Positions 1 to 8,460 of a stretch of DNA of 13,674 nucleotides are shown here, piece after piece. Each line of letters opens with the position of its first letter. The stretch's first letter is position 1. The DNA lies in the NCBI GenBank assembly GCA_023436395.1, contig JAEZJJ010000044.1, positions 1 to 13,674 of the forward strand, in the 5' to 3' direction. Below the pieces are notes generated by a model. The model searched no databases and had not been told where the DNA came from. It saw nothing but the letters and a program-made list of their open reading frames with translations. Source of the stretch: Bacillota bacterium. Its GTDB lineage: Bacteria > Bacillota > Clostridia > Lachnospirales > Cellulosilyticaceae. Both the position numbers and the translations under genes were made by a program.

Positions 1-805
1 GTAAGTAATCAAAAGTTGTGTGTGGTTGAATCCATCGGTATCTATTGGGATCCTTTTTTATTAACGCCATTGTATCTTTTGTTTTTCTACGAGTAAGTGT
101 AATGGTAGTTTCCATATCAAATTCTTCACTATCGGGAGTTGTATATTTTATGCCATAGGATTCTTTGGAGCGAATAATATAATTCCAGTTCTTTTCTTGA
201 AAATGGGCCATATTATTGAAAGATTCATAGCCTCTATCTGCAATAACAATCACTTTTTGAGTTATTTCAGACTTATCAACCATTGATACTAAAGCTTTAT
301 GTTCATTCATACCTTTTTTACTTTGGACAGAAGCATCAACATAGATGTGCTGCATCAAATCATACATAGCATCAAGATGGAGAAGATTATATCCTTTTGT
401 CTTTTCATCATTTCTGATATAAGAATCAGTATCTGATTTATTTGCTGGAAGCCTTAGATCAGAGCCATCAACAGCAAGTAATCTGTACCCATTAAATAAA
501 ATATTCTCATCACACTGTTTAATCATTTCTCTAAAAACGTATTCCATGGCTTTAGAAGTAATTTTATTTCTTTGTTGAACAAATGCAGAAACAGATGCAG
601 TATCCCTTGAATAGTCGAACCAATCATAGATCTCTTTACATAAACTATTTCCACCCATACCGATTAGCATCTTAATAACAGTTTCAAAAGATAACTTTCT
701 AGTTCTAGAAAAATCCTTTGAAGGATTTGATAAAAAATCACATGGGTCATTTGCTAGAGTACTTATAATATTTGATAATATTTTTTTGATTTCTGTTGGT
801 TTCAT
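1..805 (-). CDS. IS4-family DDE transposase, C-terminus cut off by window edge
   Basis: This catalyses cut-and-paste movement of the element. The visible 268 residues start with MKPTEIKKIL, at an ATG preceded by a GGAG ribosome binding site about 8 bases upstream. An N-terminal region (about 1-100) is followed by the RNase H-like catalytic fold. The first catalytic Asp is D113 in LLAVDGSDLRLP, and the second is D189 in VIVIADRGYES. The NWNYIIRSKES block after the second Asp is typical of the Transposase_11 (DDE_Tnp_1) group. The catalytic Glu would lie beyond position 1 and is not visible. The frame is open without interruption to the edge, so the gene may be intact in the genome. It is transcribed away from the sugar cluster. 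Confidence 0.88.
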   Translation of the reverse strand, partial: MKPTEIKKILSNIISTLANDPCDFLSNPSKDFSRTRKLSFETVIKMLIGMGGNSLCKEIYDWFDYSRDTASVSAFVQQRNKITSKAMEYVFREMIKQCDENILFNGYRLLAVDGSDLRLPANKSDTDSYIRNDEKTKGYNLLHLDAMYDLMQHIYVDASVQSKKGMNEHKALVSMVDKSEITQKVIVIADRGYESFNNMAHFQEKNWNYIIRSKESYGIKYTTPDSEEFDMETTITLTRRKTKDTMALIKKDPNRYRWIQPHTTFDYL

Positions 806-895
806 TAGCGGATCTCCTTTAATATGTGTATACTTCAAGGGCGAAGCCGCAAATTTTTGACTATTTGTCAAGACTTTTTTATATGCCTACTACGT

Positions 896-940
896 AAAAA
901 AGAACCTTTATATTTGCTGTTCACAAATATAAAGGTTCTT
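896..940 (-). terminator. Perfect 17-bp hairpin with U-tract, upstream of the IS4 transposase
   Basis: Positions 900-916 and 924-940 are perfect reverse complements around a 7-base loop. Read on the minus strand, the hairpin is followed by six Ts (901-896), so a transcript entering the element towards the transposase would meet an intrinsic terminator. The stem is AT-rich, so its strength is uncertain. Hairpins at this place in insertion sequences are known to shield the transposase gene from outside transcription; that role here is inferred. Confidence 0.5.
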
Positions 941-970
941 CTAAACTTAACTTAATGACATTGACTTAAG

Positions 971-1105
971 AGGTATCATATCATTAATCATATACGCTTA
1001 TTTGTTAGTATCCCACTTAAATTATCTATATTAGAATTTATGGGAGATTTAAGGGTAAAAAATGCCCTAACGATATTTGATAAGTATTCAGAACATGGAA
1101 AGTAA
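971..1105 (+). pseudogene. 3' remnant of an unidentified gene interrupted by the IS4 element
   Basis: A plus-strand frame is open from 965 to a TAA at 1103-1105. It encodes about 44 residues after the presumed IS end, with a balanced, protein-like composition: an amphipathic stretch, then FMGDLRVKNALTIFDKYSEHGK (split here as FMGDLRVKNALT and IFDKYSEHGK). The frame begins almost exactly where the IS end is expected, and a weak terminator-like hairpin follows four bases after the stop. Both points suggest the tail of a former coding sequence. I do not recognise the family. A glycosyltransferase tail would fit the setting, but that is a guess. A chance open frame of this length in AT-rich DNA is unlikely but possible. 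Confidence 0.4.
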
Positions 1106-1108
1106 TCT

Positions 1109-1128
1109 CATCAATCTTTTGGTGTTTT
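1109..1128 (+). terminator. Weak terminator-like hairpin after the gene remnant
   Basis: A 6-bp stem (CATCAA at 1109-1114 with TTGGTG at 1119-1124, one G-U pair) closes a TCTT loop and is followed directly by TTTT at 1125-1128. It sits four bases after the remnant's stop codon, which is where a terminator would be expected. The stem is short and weak. Confidence 0.3.
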
Positions 1129-1151
1129 AAAAAATGATTTATTATAAATAC

Positions 1152-1180
1152 TATACATATAATCAAGTTCTTTGTATAAG
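1152..1180 (+). promoter_or_regulatory. Candidate sigma-A-type promoter for the sugar cluster
   Basis: TATACA at 1152-1157 (4 of 6 matches to the -35 consensus) is separated by 17 bases from TATAAG at 1175-1180 (5 of 6 matches to -10). It lies about 160 bases before the rfbF-like start. In DNA this AT-rich such matches occur by chance, so support is low. Confidence 0.25.
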
Positions 1181-1339
1181 GTTATGTGGCATAAACATAG
1201 TATATGTAGAAATAAGTGACTTGAATATGAATCAAAAACTAATTACTTTTACAATGGTGTAATATCATAATATGAGCATAAAATTACGATATATGATATA
1301 TAGCATAAAAAAGCAGAATGGTTAAAAGGAATGATAAGC

Positions 1340-2112
1340 ATGAAGGTAGTTATTTTAGCAGGCGGGCTGGGAACTAGAATTAGTGAAGAAAGTCACTTAA
1401 GACCAAAGCCAATGATTGAAATAGGAGGGAACCTATTCTTTGGCATATTATGAAGATGTATAGTGGTTATGGGGTTAATGAATTTATTATTTGTTTAGGA
1501 TATAAGGGGTATGTAGTTAAAGAGTATTTTGCTAATTACTATTTACATATGTCAGATATAACATATGACTTTAAGAATGGAAATGAAATGACAATACATC
1601 AAAATGTTGCAGAACCATGGAAAGTTACTTTAGTAGACACAGGATTAAATGCACAAACTGGTGCACGAATTAAAAGAATACAAAAATACATAGGTGAAGA
1701 GACCTTTATGATGACATATGGAGATGGAGTCTCAGATGTTGATTTAGAGGCTCTTATAAAACATCACAAGAAGAGTAAGAAGATGCTTACTTTAACAGCT
1801 GTACAGCCAGAAGGAAGATTTGGCGTATTAGATATTAATGAAAACTATGAAGTTGAAAGTTTTAGAGAAAAAGCTAAAGAAGATGGTGGTTGGATTAATG
1901 CCGGGTTTATGGTAATAGAACCAGAAGTTTTCCAATATTTACTGGATGATGATGAATGCATTTTTGAGCAAATGCCCCTAAGGAATATTTCTCAAAATAA
2001 GCAGCTGAATGCATATAAACATAGTGGTTTTTGGAAGTGTATGGATACACTAAGGGATAAAAATAAATTAGAGGCTATATGGGAAGCTGGTAATGTACCA
2101 TGGATAAAATAG
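1340..2112 (+). pseudogene. rfbF: Glucose-1-phosphate cytidylyltransferase (RfbF-like), frameshifted by one apparent base deletion
   Basis: RfbF joins CTP and glucose 1-phosphate to make CDP-glucose, the first step to CDP-linked 3,6-dideoxyhexoses. The gene starts with MKVVILAGGLGTRISEESHL at an ATG nine bases after AAAGGA. The nucleotidyltransferase signature GGLGTR is at residues 8-13 and the PKPM block with its conserved Lys at 22-25. After G30 the frame breaks: GGGAACCT at 1427-1434 would read Gly-Lys-Pro if one more A were present, and the family normally has GGKPILWHIMKMY. The remainder, from the internal Met at 1450 to the TAG at 2110-2112, is intact and includes MTYGDGVSDVD and the INAGF motif. 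Restored length is 257 residues, the usual size for the family. It is either a pseudogene or one sequence error away from functional. Confidence 0.88.
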
Positions 2113-2142
2113 ATTAATATCGTTGAGAAGGGGACATATAGG

Positions 2143-3478
2143 ATGTTTGGAGAAAAGACAGAAAAACAAGCTAAAGAAATGATTCTCGAAATGGTTTCAG
2201 AGTACTATAGACATTTTCATGACAAAAAGACAATTATCAAGATGGAGACCGAATAACTTATGCAAAGCGTGTATATGATGAAAATGAAATGAAGAATCTA
2301 GTGGATGCTTCTTTAGATTTTTGGCTTACATCAGGAAAATATACTGAAAGGTTTGAAAAAAATTTGTCCAGTTTTTAGATGTAAAGTATTGTAGTTTAGT
2401 TAATTCAGGCTCAAGCGCTAATTTACTTGCATTTATGGCATTAACGTCACCTTTGTTGGGAGAACGTATGATTAGGCGAGGTGATGAAGTAATTACAGTT
2501 GCCTGTGGGTTTCCCACTACAGTGACACCTATTCTTCAATATGGCGCAGTACCTGTTTTTGTAGATGTAACAATACCTCAATATAATATTGATGTTACAA
2601 AATTGGAAGAGGCATTTTCAAGTAAAACAAAGGCAGTAATGATAGCACATACTATGGGAAATCCTTTTGATCTTAAAACAGTAAAAAGCTTTTGTGATCA
2701 ACACAATTTATGGTTGATAGAAGATAATTGTGATGCATTAGGAAGTAAGTACATATTAAATGGAAAGGAATATTATACAGGAACAATAGGGGATATAGGT
2801 ACTTCTAGTTTCTATCCACCCCATCATATGACAATGGGTGAAGGTGGAGCAGTTTATACTAATAATCCATTGCTAAATAAAATAATTCGTTCCTTAAGAG
2901 ACTGGGGAAGAGATTGCGTTTGTGCTTCAGGCCAAGATAATCTATGTAAGCATAGATTTGATAAGCAATATGGAGAATTACCTATTGGTTATGATCATAA
3001 ATATGTGTATAATCATTTTGGATATAATCTTAAGGCCACAGATATGCAAGAAGCTATTGGGTGTGCTCAGTTAGATAAAACACAAGGATTTATAGAAAAG
3101 AGGCAGCACAATTTTGAATATCTTAGAAGAGGTTTAGAGAATCTCAAGGATCAATTAATACTACCTGTAGCTTGTGAAAATAGTCAGCCTAGTTGGTTTG
3201 GTTTTTTGCTTACTTGTAAGTCAGGAGTAGATAGAAATAGAGTTGTACAGTATTTAGAGGATAAAGGTATACAGACTAGAACTTTATTTGCTGGAAATTT
3301 GATTAAGCATCCATGTTTTAATCATATTCGTCAAACGAAAGGAGTATATCGTGTGGTGGGAAGTTTAAGTAATACTGACTATATTATGGAGAATAGTTTC
3401 TGGATAGGAGTATATCCAGGTATGACTATTGAAATGATGGATTATATGCAGGAAGCAATATATAAAGTGATAGGGTAA
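2143..3478 (+). pseudogene. rfbH: CDP-4-keto-6-deoxyglucose 3-dehydratase (RfbH/E1-like) with two frameshifts
   Basis: RfbH is a PMP- and [2Fe-2S]-dependent enzyme that removes the C3 hydroxyl of CDP-4-keto-6-deoxyglucose. The start MFGEKTEKQAKEMI lies behind an AGAAGGGG site, 30 bases after the rfbF stop. Two one-base losses break the frame: near 2230-2234 (Lys-Thr then Asn-Tyr-Gln-Asp once restored) and in the A-run 2356-2362. Restored length is about 445 residues, close to the family norm. The family hallmarks are present. FYPPHHMTMGEGG has His where ordinary PLP aminotransferases have the Schiff-base Lys; the PseC-like protein in this window has FHPVKTVTSGEGG at the same place. The iron-sulfur cysteine pattern C-X61-C-X-C-X7-C lies at restored residues 197, 259, 261 and 269. 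The intact tail alone (from 2435) lacks the N-terminal part of the fold, so the gene as written would not make a working enzyme. Confidence 0.88.
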
Positions 3479-3526
3479 GTAGTAGGGTAGTATATTATTC
3501 AAAATTAGGAAGGAAGTAAGAAGCAT

Positions 3527-4531
3527 ATGTTTAAAGGAAAAAGAATTTTAGTTACAGGTGGGACAGGCTCTTTTGGGCAAAAATTCACGAGAAGATTATT
3601 GGATGAGTATGAATTTGAAAGGCTCATTATTTTTTCTAGAGATGAGTTTAAACAATATACAATGAAAAATGAACTTATTAAAGAATATGGAGAAGAAAAA
3701 ATAAAGAAATTAAGATTTTTTATTGGAGATGTAAAAGATAAAGATAGATTACAGCGAGCCCTTTATGCTGTGGATTATGTGATTCATGCAGCGGCTATGA
3801 AGCATGTACCTATATGTGAATATAACCCATTTGAAGCTATTAAAACTAATATTCATGGAGCACAAAATGTAATAGATGCAGCTCTTGATCAAAAAGTAAA
3901 AAAGGTTGTGGCATTATCTACAGATAAGGCAGTAAATCCTATTAATTTATATGGGGGCACTAAACTAGTATCAGATAAATTATTTGTGGCAGCTAATGCA
4001 TATACAGCTTCTAAGGAAACGGTGTTTTCGATAGTGAGATATGGAAATGTGGCAGGAAGTAGAGGGTCAGTAATTCCTTTATTTAAAAAGATAATAAATG
4101 AAGGTATTAAATCTCTTCCAATTACGGATATGAGGATGACTAGGTTTTGGATTACATTGGATGAAGGGGTGGATTTAGTTATTAAAGCTTTAAAGGATTC
4201 TAAAGGTGGAGAAACATACATTTCTAAAATTCCTTCTTTTAATATTATAGATTTAGCTAGGGCTATAGGAGGGGAAGAAATTGTACTAGAAGAAATAGGC
4301 ATACGTGAAGGGGAGAAGTTGCATGAAATAATGATTACAACAGATGATTCTAGCCATACATATGAATATGAAAAGCACTATATTATATATCCCCAATATG
4401 ATTGGTGGAATGTAGAAGATTATTATGAAGAAGGTGGTAAAATGGTTCAGCCAGGATTTGAATATAATTCAGGAACCAATAAAGAATGGTTATCAGTAGA
4501 AGAATTAAAACAGTTAGCTGAACAATTATAG
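3527..4531 (+). CDS. pseB: UDP-GlcNAc 4,6-dehydratase (inverting), PseB-like
   Basis: PseB converts UDP-GlcNAc to the 4-keto-6-deoxy-L-arabino product, the first step towards pseudaminic acid. The protein has 334 residues, typical of soluble PseB/FlaA1 and lacking the membrane domain of longer CapD proteins. The extended-SDR nucleotide motif GGTGSFG is at 11-17, AAAMKHVP at 88-95, and the catalytic set Thr-Asp-Lys at 132-134 with Tyr142-X3-Lys146 (YGGTK). The ATG follows an AGGAAGG site. It sits 48 bases after the rfbH-like gene and 66 bases before the ThDP enzyme, so it is probably in the same operon. It is separated from pseC and pseI by four unrelated genes. Its position beside rfbF and rfbH, where a CDP-glucose 4,6-dehydratase would be expected, is odd, but the sequence is PseB type rather than RfbG type. 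Confidence 0.9.
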   Translation: MFKGKRILVTGGTGSFGQKFTRRLLDEYEFERLIIFSRDEFKQYTMKNELIKEYGEEKIKKLRFFIGDVKDKDRLQRALYAVDYVIHAAAMKHVPICEYNPFEAIKTNIHGAQNVIDAALDQKVKKVVALSTDKAVNPINLYGGTKLVSDKLFVAANAYTASKETVFSIVRYGNVAGSRGSVIPLFKKIINEGIKSLPITDMRMTRFWITLDEGVDLVIKALKDSKGGETYISKIPSFNIIDLARAIGGEEIVLEEIGIREGEKLHEIMITTDDSSHTYEYEKHYIIYPQYDWWNVEDYYEEGGKMVQPGFEYNSGTNKEWLSVEELKQLAEQL

Positions 4532-4597
4532 TTTTAAAGAGAAAGTAGAGTTTAACTGGGGAAAAATAAAAAATATAAAAGGTAAGGAAGTAGTTAA

Positions 4598-6403
4598 ATG
4601 AAAGTTTCTGACTATGTAGCAGAGTTTATTGTTAAGCTTGGAGTTAAAGACATATTTTTAATTTCAGGTGGAGGAATGATGCATTTATTAGATTCAGTAG
4701 GAAATAATGATAATCTAAATCTGGTTTGCAATTTAAATGAACAAGCTAGTTCTATATGTGCAGATAGCTATGCGCAGTATACTAATAATATAGGAGTTTG
4801 TATGTTGACTACAGGGCCTGGAGGGACAAATGCAATTACTGGAATAGCTGCGTCTTATTTAGATTCTGTACCAGTACTAGCAATATCAGGACAATGTAAA
4901 ACAGCAGACTTTGCCTCTTTGAGAAATGTAAGACAATTTGGGGCACAAGAAGTAGATATTGTATCAATTGTAAAACCTATTACTAAATATGCCGTTAAAA
5001 TCACTAAAAATGAAGAAATACGCTATCACTTGGAAAAAGCTGTATATTTAGCGACAACTGGGCGTAAAGGACCGGTTTGGTTGGATATTCCGTTGGATAT
5101 TCAAGCAGCTCAGATTGAACCAGAAAAACTAGAAGGGTTTAATCCTCCTAAAGAAGATTTAGAAACAATAAAAGAAGGTTTAGTTCCATCCATAGAAAGA
5201 ATATATGAGTTATTAATGCATGCTAAAAGACCAGTTCTACTAGTTGGTGGAGGAGTAGTAAGTGCGGGGGCGCAAGAAGAAATTAAAAGATTAGTAAAAA
5301 AACTTAAGATTCCTGTTTTAGCTACATGGAGAGCTAAAGATTTATTTGCAGAAGATAATGGGTTGTACTTTGGTGCACCAGGTATTCCTACTACAAGATA
5401 CTCTAATTACGTTCTACAAAATAGTGATTTATTGATTATTATCGGAACGAGATTAAATCCAGCTTTGACAGCATATGATGAACCACATTTTGGTTTTCAA
5501 GCTAAAAAAGTTATTGTAGATATTGATGAAAACGAAATAATTAAGTTGAATATGGTATTTGAAGAAAAAATTTGCATTGATGCAAAAGTATTTCTAAACG
5601 AGATGTTAAAGATAGAAAATCAATATACCTTACCTAAATATAGTGAATGGATAGCATTTTGCAATAAAATGAAAGTGAAATATCCAATAATAAGTGAAAA
5701 GCAACCTATAGATAATCATGGGTTGACTGATGGATACTATTTTATGGATAAGTTATCTCGGTATTGTAATGAAAACGATGTAATTATTGGATCTTCATCA
5801 GGAAGGACTTGTGGTATTTCTCACATGGCATTTGAAGTAAAAAAAGGACAAAGATTTATTTCTTCTATGGGATTAGGGTCTATGGGATTTGTAGTACCTT
5901 CTGCTATCGCAAGTTGCTTAGCTAGTGGTAAGAAACGAACTATTGCATTAGAGGGGGATGGAAGTTTACAACATAATATTCAAGAACTACAACTTATTAA
6001 AAATTATAGTTTGCCAATAAAATTATTTATATTATCTAATAGTGGCTATGCATCTATCTATATGATGCAAAAGAATAACTTCGAGAATCGGTTTGCAGCC
6101 TGTAATGAGCATACTTGTGTAGCCTTCCCTAATATTCAAGATATAGCTAAGGTATATGATTTGCAATATTATTGTATAGAAAAAAATGAACAGGTTGAGG
6201 AAGTATTAAAAAGAGCAATGAGTGATTCAAAACCTGTGTTATGTGAGATAAAGGCGTCTATTTATTTTGATGAAATCCCTAAGTCTATGACTGTAGTTCA
6301 TCCAAATGGAACATTTTCTTCTTCTAAGTTAGAAAATTTATATCCCTTTTTATCGGAAGAGGAGCTACGAGAAAATATGCCACAATGGGAGAATGATAAA
6401 TGA
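4598..6403 (+). CDS. Thiamine-diphosphate-dependent enzyme, acetolactate-synthase-like (possible YerE-type sugar acetyl-branching enzyme)
   Basis: The three-domain ThDP fold is complete at 601 residues. The N-terminal Pyr domain has the catalytic Glu at E48 (NLNEQAS) and the TTGPGGTNA loop at 71-79. The central domain spans about 195-340 (VLLVGGGVVSAGA at 213-225). The C-terminal PP domain has the ThDP-binding GDGS at 453-456, followed by N481 (NSGYASI). Acetolactate synthase for branched amino acids is possible by family but unlikely here: there is no small subunit or ilv gene, and the neighbours are sugar-nucleotide genes. In yersiniose biosynthesis YerE transfers a two-carbon acetyl unit from pyruvate to C4 of CDP-3,6-dideoxy-4-keto-hexose. 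An RfbH-like gene upstream and an SDR reductase overlapping downstream by four bases match that pathway. The substrate is inferred, not shown. Confidence 0.8.
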   Translation: MKVSDYVAEFIVKLGVKDIFLISGGGMMHLLDSVGNNDNLNLVCNLNEQASSICADSYAQYTNNIGVCMLTTGPGGTNAITGIAASYLDSVPVLAISGQCKTADFASLRNVRQFGAQEVDIVSIVKPITKYAVKITKNEEIRYHLEKAVYLATTGRKGPVWLDIPLDIQAAQIEPEKLEGFNPPKEDLETIKEGLVPSIERIYELLMHAKRPVLLVGGGVVSAGAQEEIKRLVKKLKIPVLATWRAKDLFAEDNGLYFGAPGIPTTRYSNYVLQNSDLLIIIGTRLNPALTAYDEPHFGFQAKKVIVDIDENEIIKLNMVFEEKICIDAKVFLNEMLKIENQYTLPKYSEWIAFCNKMKVKYPIISEKQPIDNHGLTDGYYFMDKLSRYCNENDVIIGSSSGRTCGISHMAFEVKKGQRFISSMGLGSMGFVVPSAIASCLASGKKRTIALEGDGSLQHNIQELQLIKNYSLPIKLFILSNSGYASIYMMQKNNFENRFAACNEHTCVAFPNIQDIAKVYDLQYYCIEKNEQVEEVLKRAMSDSKPVLCEIKASIYFDEIPKSMTVVHPNGTFSSSKLENLYPFLSEEELRENMPQWENDK

Positions 6404-7260
6404 AACGTGTTTTACTAACTGGAGGAAGTGGGTTTATAGGGAGAAATATTAAAGAACAATTAGGTAAGGTGTATGAACTATTAGCTCCTTCTAGTAAAGA
6501 ATTAGATTTATTACATATGGATGCGGTGGGGAAATATATAAGACAATATAAAATTACAGATATTATTCATACCGCTGTATATAATCAGAGAAGGAGAGAT
6601 ATTAATCCGCAAATAGATCTAAGCTGTAATCTTAGGATGTTTTATAATTTGATTGAGTATGCAGGTGAAATAGATAAAATCATTTATTTTGGCTCAGGAG
6701 CTGAATATGATAAAAGATATCCCATACAGAATTTCAAAGAAGAAGATTTTGGAAGAAGAATTCCAAACTTAAATGACTATTCACTAAGTAAGTACATAAT
6801 GAATTTAGAGGCTAGGAAATCTAATAATATTTACAATCTAAGATTATTCGGAGTATATGGAAGATATGAGAATCATAAAGCATGTTTTCCTTCTCATTTG
6901 TGTTTATCTGCATTAAAAGGAAAAACATTGACTATAAGACAAAATTGTATATTTGACTTCTTATATGTGGATGATTTGATAACATCAGTCAAATGGGTTT
7001 TAGAAAATAAACCGCAATATCAAGATTATAACGTGTGCACAGCCTCCCCAATAGAATTATTAAAAATGGCAGAAATTGTTAAAGATATTTCTGGACAACA
7101 AATAGAAGTGGCTTGTTTAATGGAGGGAATGAATCTTGAGTATACTGGTGATAATAGACGTCTTAATAAAGAAATAGAATGGCGACTTACACCTGTAGAA
7201 TTTGGACTTAAGAAGCTTTTTGAATATTATAAAGGAAGAGAAGTGCTATGGAGAGAATAG
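6400..7260 (+). CDS. NAD(P)-dependent extended-SDR epimerase/reductase acting on a nucleotide sugar
   Basis: This 286-residue protein has the Rossmann motif GGSGFIG at 8-14. Its SDR catalytic elements are S99 (FGSGAEYD) and Tyr127-X3-Lys131 (DYSLSK). The RLFGVYG block and the FDFLYVDDL segment are typical of extended-SDR nucleotide-sugar enzymes. The ATG overlaps the stop of the ThDP gene (ATGA), so the two are translationally coupled and probably act in sequence. If the ThDP enzyme adds an acetyl branch, this protein could reduce the branch carbonyl as YerF does in yersiniose synthesis. A 4-ketoreductase or epimerase role is the alternative. The reaction cannot be fixed from sequence alone. 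Confidence 0.8.
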   Translation: MKRVLLTGGSGFIGRNIKEQLGKVYELLAPSSKELDLLHMDAVGKYIRQYKITDIIHTAVYNQRRRDINPQIDLSCNLRMFYNLIEYAGEIDKIIYFGSGAEYDKRYPIQNFKEEDFGRRIPNLNDYSLSKYIMNLEARKSNNIYNLRLFGVYGRYENHKACFPSHLCLSALKGKTLTIRQNCIFDFLYVDDLITSVKWVLENKPQYQDYNVCTASPIELLKMAEIVKDISGQQIEVACLMEGMNLEYTGDNRRLNKEIEWRLTPVEFGLKKLFEYYKGREVLWRE

Positions 7261-8444
7261 AAAAACGGAACTGTCCAATATGTGATCATTATAATAATGA
7301 AATTTTATTTACACAGGAATTTGTTAATATAAAAGAAGTGACATTTTTAAAAGGATATGAAGTAGTTGCATGTAAGAACTGTGGCTTTTTATATGCAGAC
7401 AATCTTCCAGGGCAAAAAGAGTTTGATTTATATTATAAAAATTGTTCAAAATACGAAGTTAAAACAAATGAGTTAACAGATAGTCAAATTTCAAGGTTTC
7501 AAGCTTCGTTAAAGTTTATTGAAAGTTGTATTAATAATCAAAAAGTAAAATTGAAAGAGTTTAAAATAGCTGATATTGGGTGTGCGACAGGAGATTTTTT
7601 AAGATTTTTAAAAGGAAAAGGTTATCAAGATTTAAACGGAATAGATCCGTCACCTCTTTGTGTTAATCTAATCAAAGATAGTGACATTAATGCTAAGCAA
7701 GGTACTATTAATGAATTAGAGGAACATGAAAAGTATGACTTTATTAGACTTAATGCTGTTTTAGAACATGTAGTAGATTTAAATAATTCGATTACTCAAT
7801 TGAAAAAAGTATTAAACAAGGGGGGCTACTTATATCTATCAGTCCCCAATGTACAGGGGTTTAAAGAGTTAGAGAATTGTCCTTTTCAAGAATTTAGTGT
7901 AGAACACATTAATTATTTTTCGAAAAATTCATTAAGTAATTTGATGAGAAAAAATGGATTCACCTTGATAAATTATAAAATTAATCATAATAAATTATAT
8001 AGTGAGTTAGAAATCATATTTAGATATGATGACGATGTAATTAAGTACAATGGGGAAATGGTGGATGATAAAGAAGCAGTAGAGAGTATTAAAGAGTATA
8101 TTGAACGAAATTATAGATTAGAGCGAGAGGTAAATGAAAAAATAAAGAATAGGGTACAAGAACAAGAGCCTATTGTTGTTTGGGGAGTAGGGACTCATAC
8201 ATTAAGACAGCTTGCAAAAGGACAGTTGGGAAAATGTAATATAAAACTATTTGTAGATAGTAATTTGCATTACCAAAATAAGCAATATAATGGAATACCT
8301 ATTATCTCGCCCAAACAATTATATGAGTATAGTTATAAAATTTTAATATCATCCTATTATGGTCAAAATTCAATAGTAGAATATATAAATAAGGTGCTGA
8401 AATTAAATAATGAAATAATTACGCTTTATAATGTAGAGAACTGA
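7248..8444 (+). CDS. SAM-dependent sugar C-methyltransferase with N-terminal zinc-binding domain (TylC3/NovU type)
   Basis: The 398 residues show the three-part layout of nucleotide-sugar C-methyltransferases. The N-terminal zinc module (Methyltransf_13-like) has C9-X2-C12 and C42-X2-C45. The class I SAM-binding core carries IADIGCATGDFL, with D109 and G111-G115 as motif I. The C-terminal Rossmann-like module (Methyltransf_14-like, about 300-398) begins with IVVWGVGTHT. Enzymes of this layout methylate carbon next to a 4-keto group on dTDP- or CDP-sugars. The start overlaps the end of the SDR gene by 13 bases and is preceded by AAGGAAGAG. The overlap links methylation to the same product as the ThDP and SDR genes. 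The position methylated is unknown. Confidence 0.85.
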   Translation: MERIEKRNCPICDHYNNEILFTQEFVNIKEVTFLKGYEVVACKNCGFLYADNLPGQKEFDLYYKNCSKYEVKTNELTDSQISRFQASLKFIESCINNQKVKLKEFKIADIGCATGDFLRFLKGKGYQDLNGIDPSPLCVNLIKDSDINAKQGTINELEEHEKYDFIRLNAVLEHVVDLNNSITQLKKVLNKGGYLYLSVPNVQGFKELENCPFQEFSVEHINYFSKNSLSNLMRKNGFTLINYKINHNKLYSELEIIFRYDDDVIKYNGEMVDDKEAVESIKEYIERNYRLEREVNEKIKNRVQEQEPIVVWGVGTHTLRQLAKGQLGKCNIKLFVDSNLHYQNKQYNGIPIISPKQLYEYSYKILISSYYGQNSIVEYINKVLKLNNEIITLYNVEN

Positions 8445-8460
8445 GGAGGAAATAATATTG
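8443..8460 (+). promoter_or_regulatory. Ribosome binding site fixing a TTG start
   Basis: GAGGAGGA at 8443-8450 sits seven bases before TTG at 8458-8460. No ATG or GTG with a comparable site exists nearby in this frame, so the radical SAM gene very probably starts at TTG. Confidence 0.75.

Larger units (their letters stand above)
1..970 (-). mobile_element. IS4-family insertion sequence, partial (one end plus most of the transposase)
   Basis: The element carries a DDE transposase on the minus strand that runs off the left edge. Its right end is placed near 970 by inference. A partly palindromic tract at about 945-970 (CTTAA near the left, TTAAG at the right) looks like an IS terminus, and an unrelated plus-strand reading frame becomes open at 965 and continues past this point. 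The non-coding leader 806-970 holds a perfect 17-bp hairpin and nothing else recognised. The opposite terminal repeat is outside the window, so the exact boundary and target duplication cannot be confirmed. Confidence 0.65.
1106..1339. other. AT-rich intergenic region ahead of the sugar cluster
   Basis: No coding frame is recognised in this 234-base stretch. It contains the weak hairpin at 1109-1128, a candidate promoter at 1152-1180, and the AAAGGA ribosome binding site (1325-1330) of the rfbF-like gene. No riboswitch or operator was recognised. Confidence 0.6.

Noticed and set aside
857..871. TTGACA on the minus strand as a -35 box for the IS4 transposase
   Set aside because: No acceptable -10 lies 16-18 bases downstream. 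The match is part of a small TTGAC/GTCAA palindrome.
1450..2112. A free-standing 220-residue gene beginning at the Met at 1450
   Set aside because: The nucleotidyltransferase N-terminus is encoded just upstream in another frame and joins perfectly if one A is restored. The Met is internal to the family's HIMKMY motif.
2326..2517. Minus-strand open frame opposite rfbH
   Set aside because: Antisense shadow with no family resemblance.
2435..3478. A complete 347-residue aminotransferase-like gene starting at 2435
   Set aside because: No ribosome binding site, and upstream frames encode the missing RfbH N-terminus with two frameshifts. The Met is internal.
3889..4302. Minus-strand open frame opposite pseB
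   Set aside because: Lies wholly inside a well-supported coding gene, with composition of an antisense shadow and no ribosome binding site.
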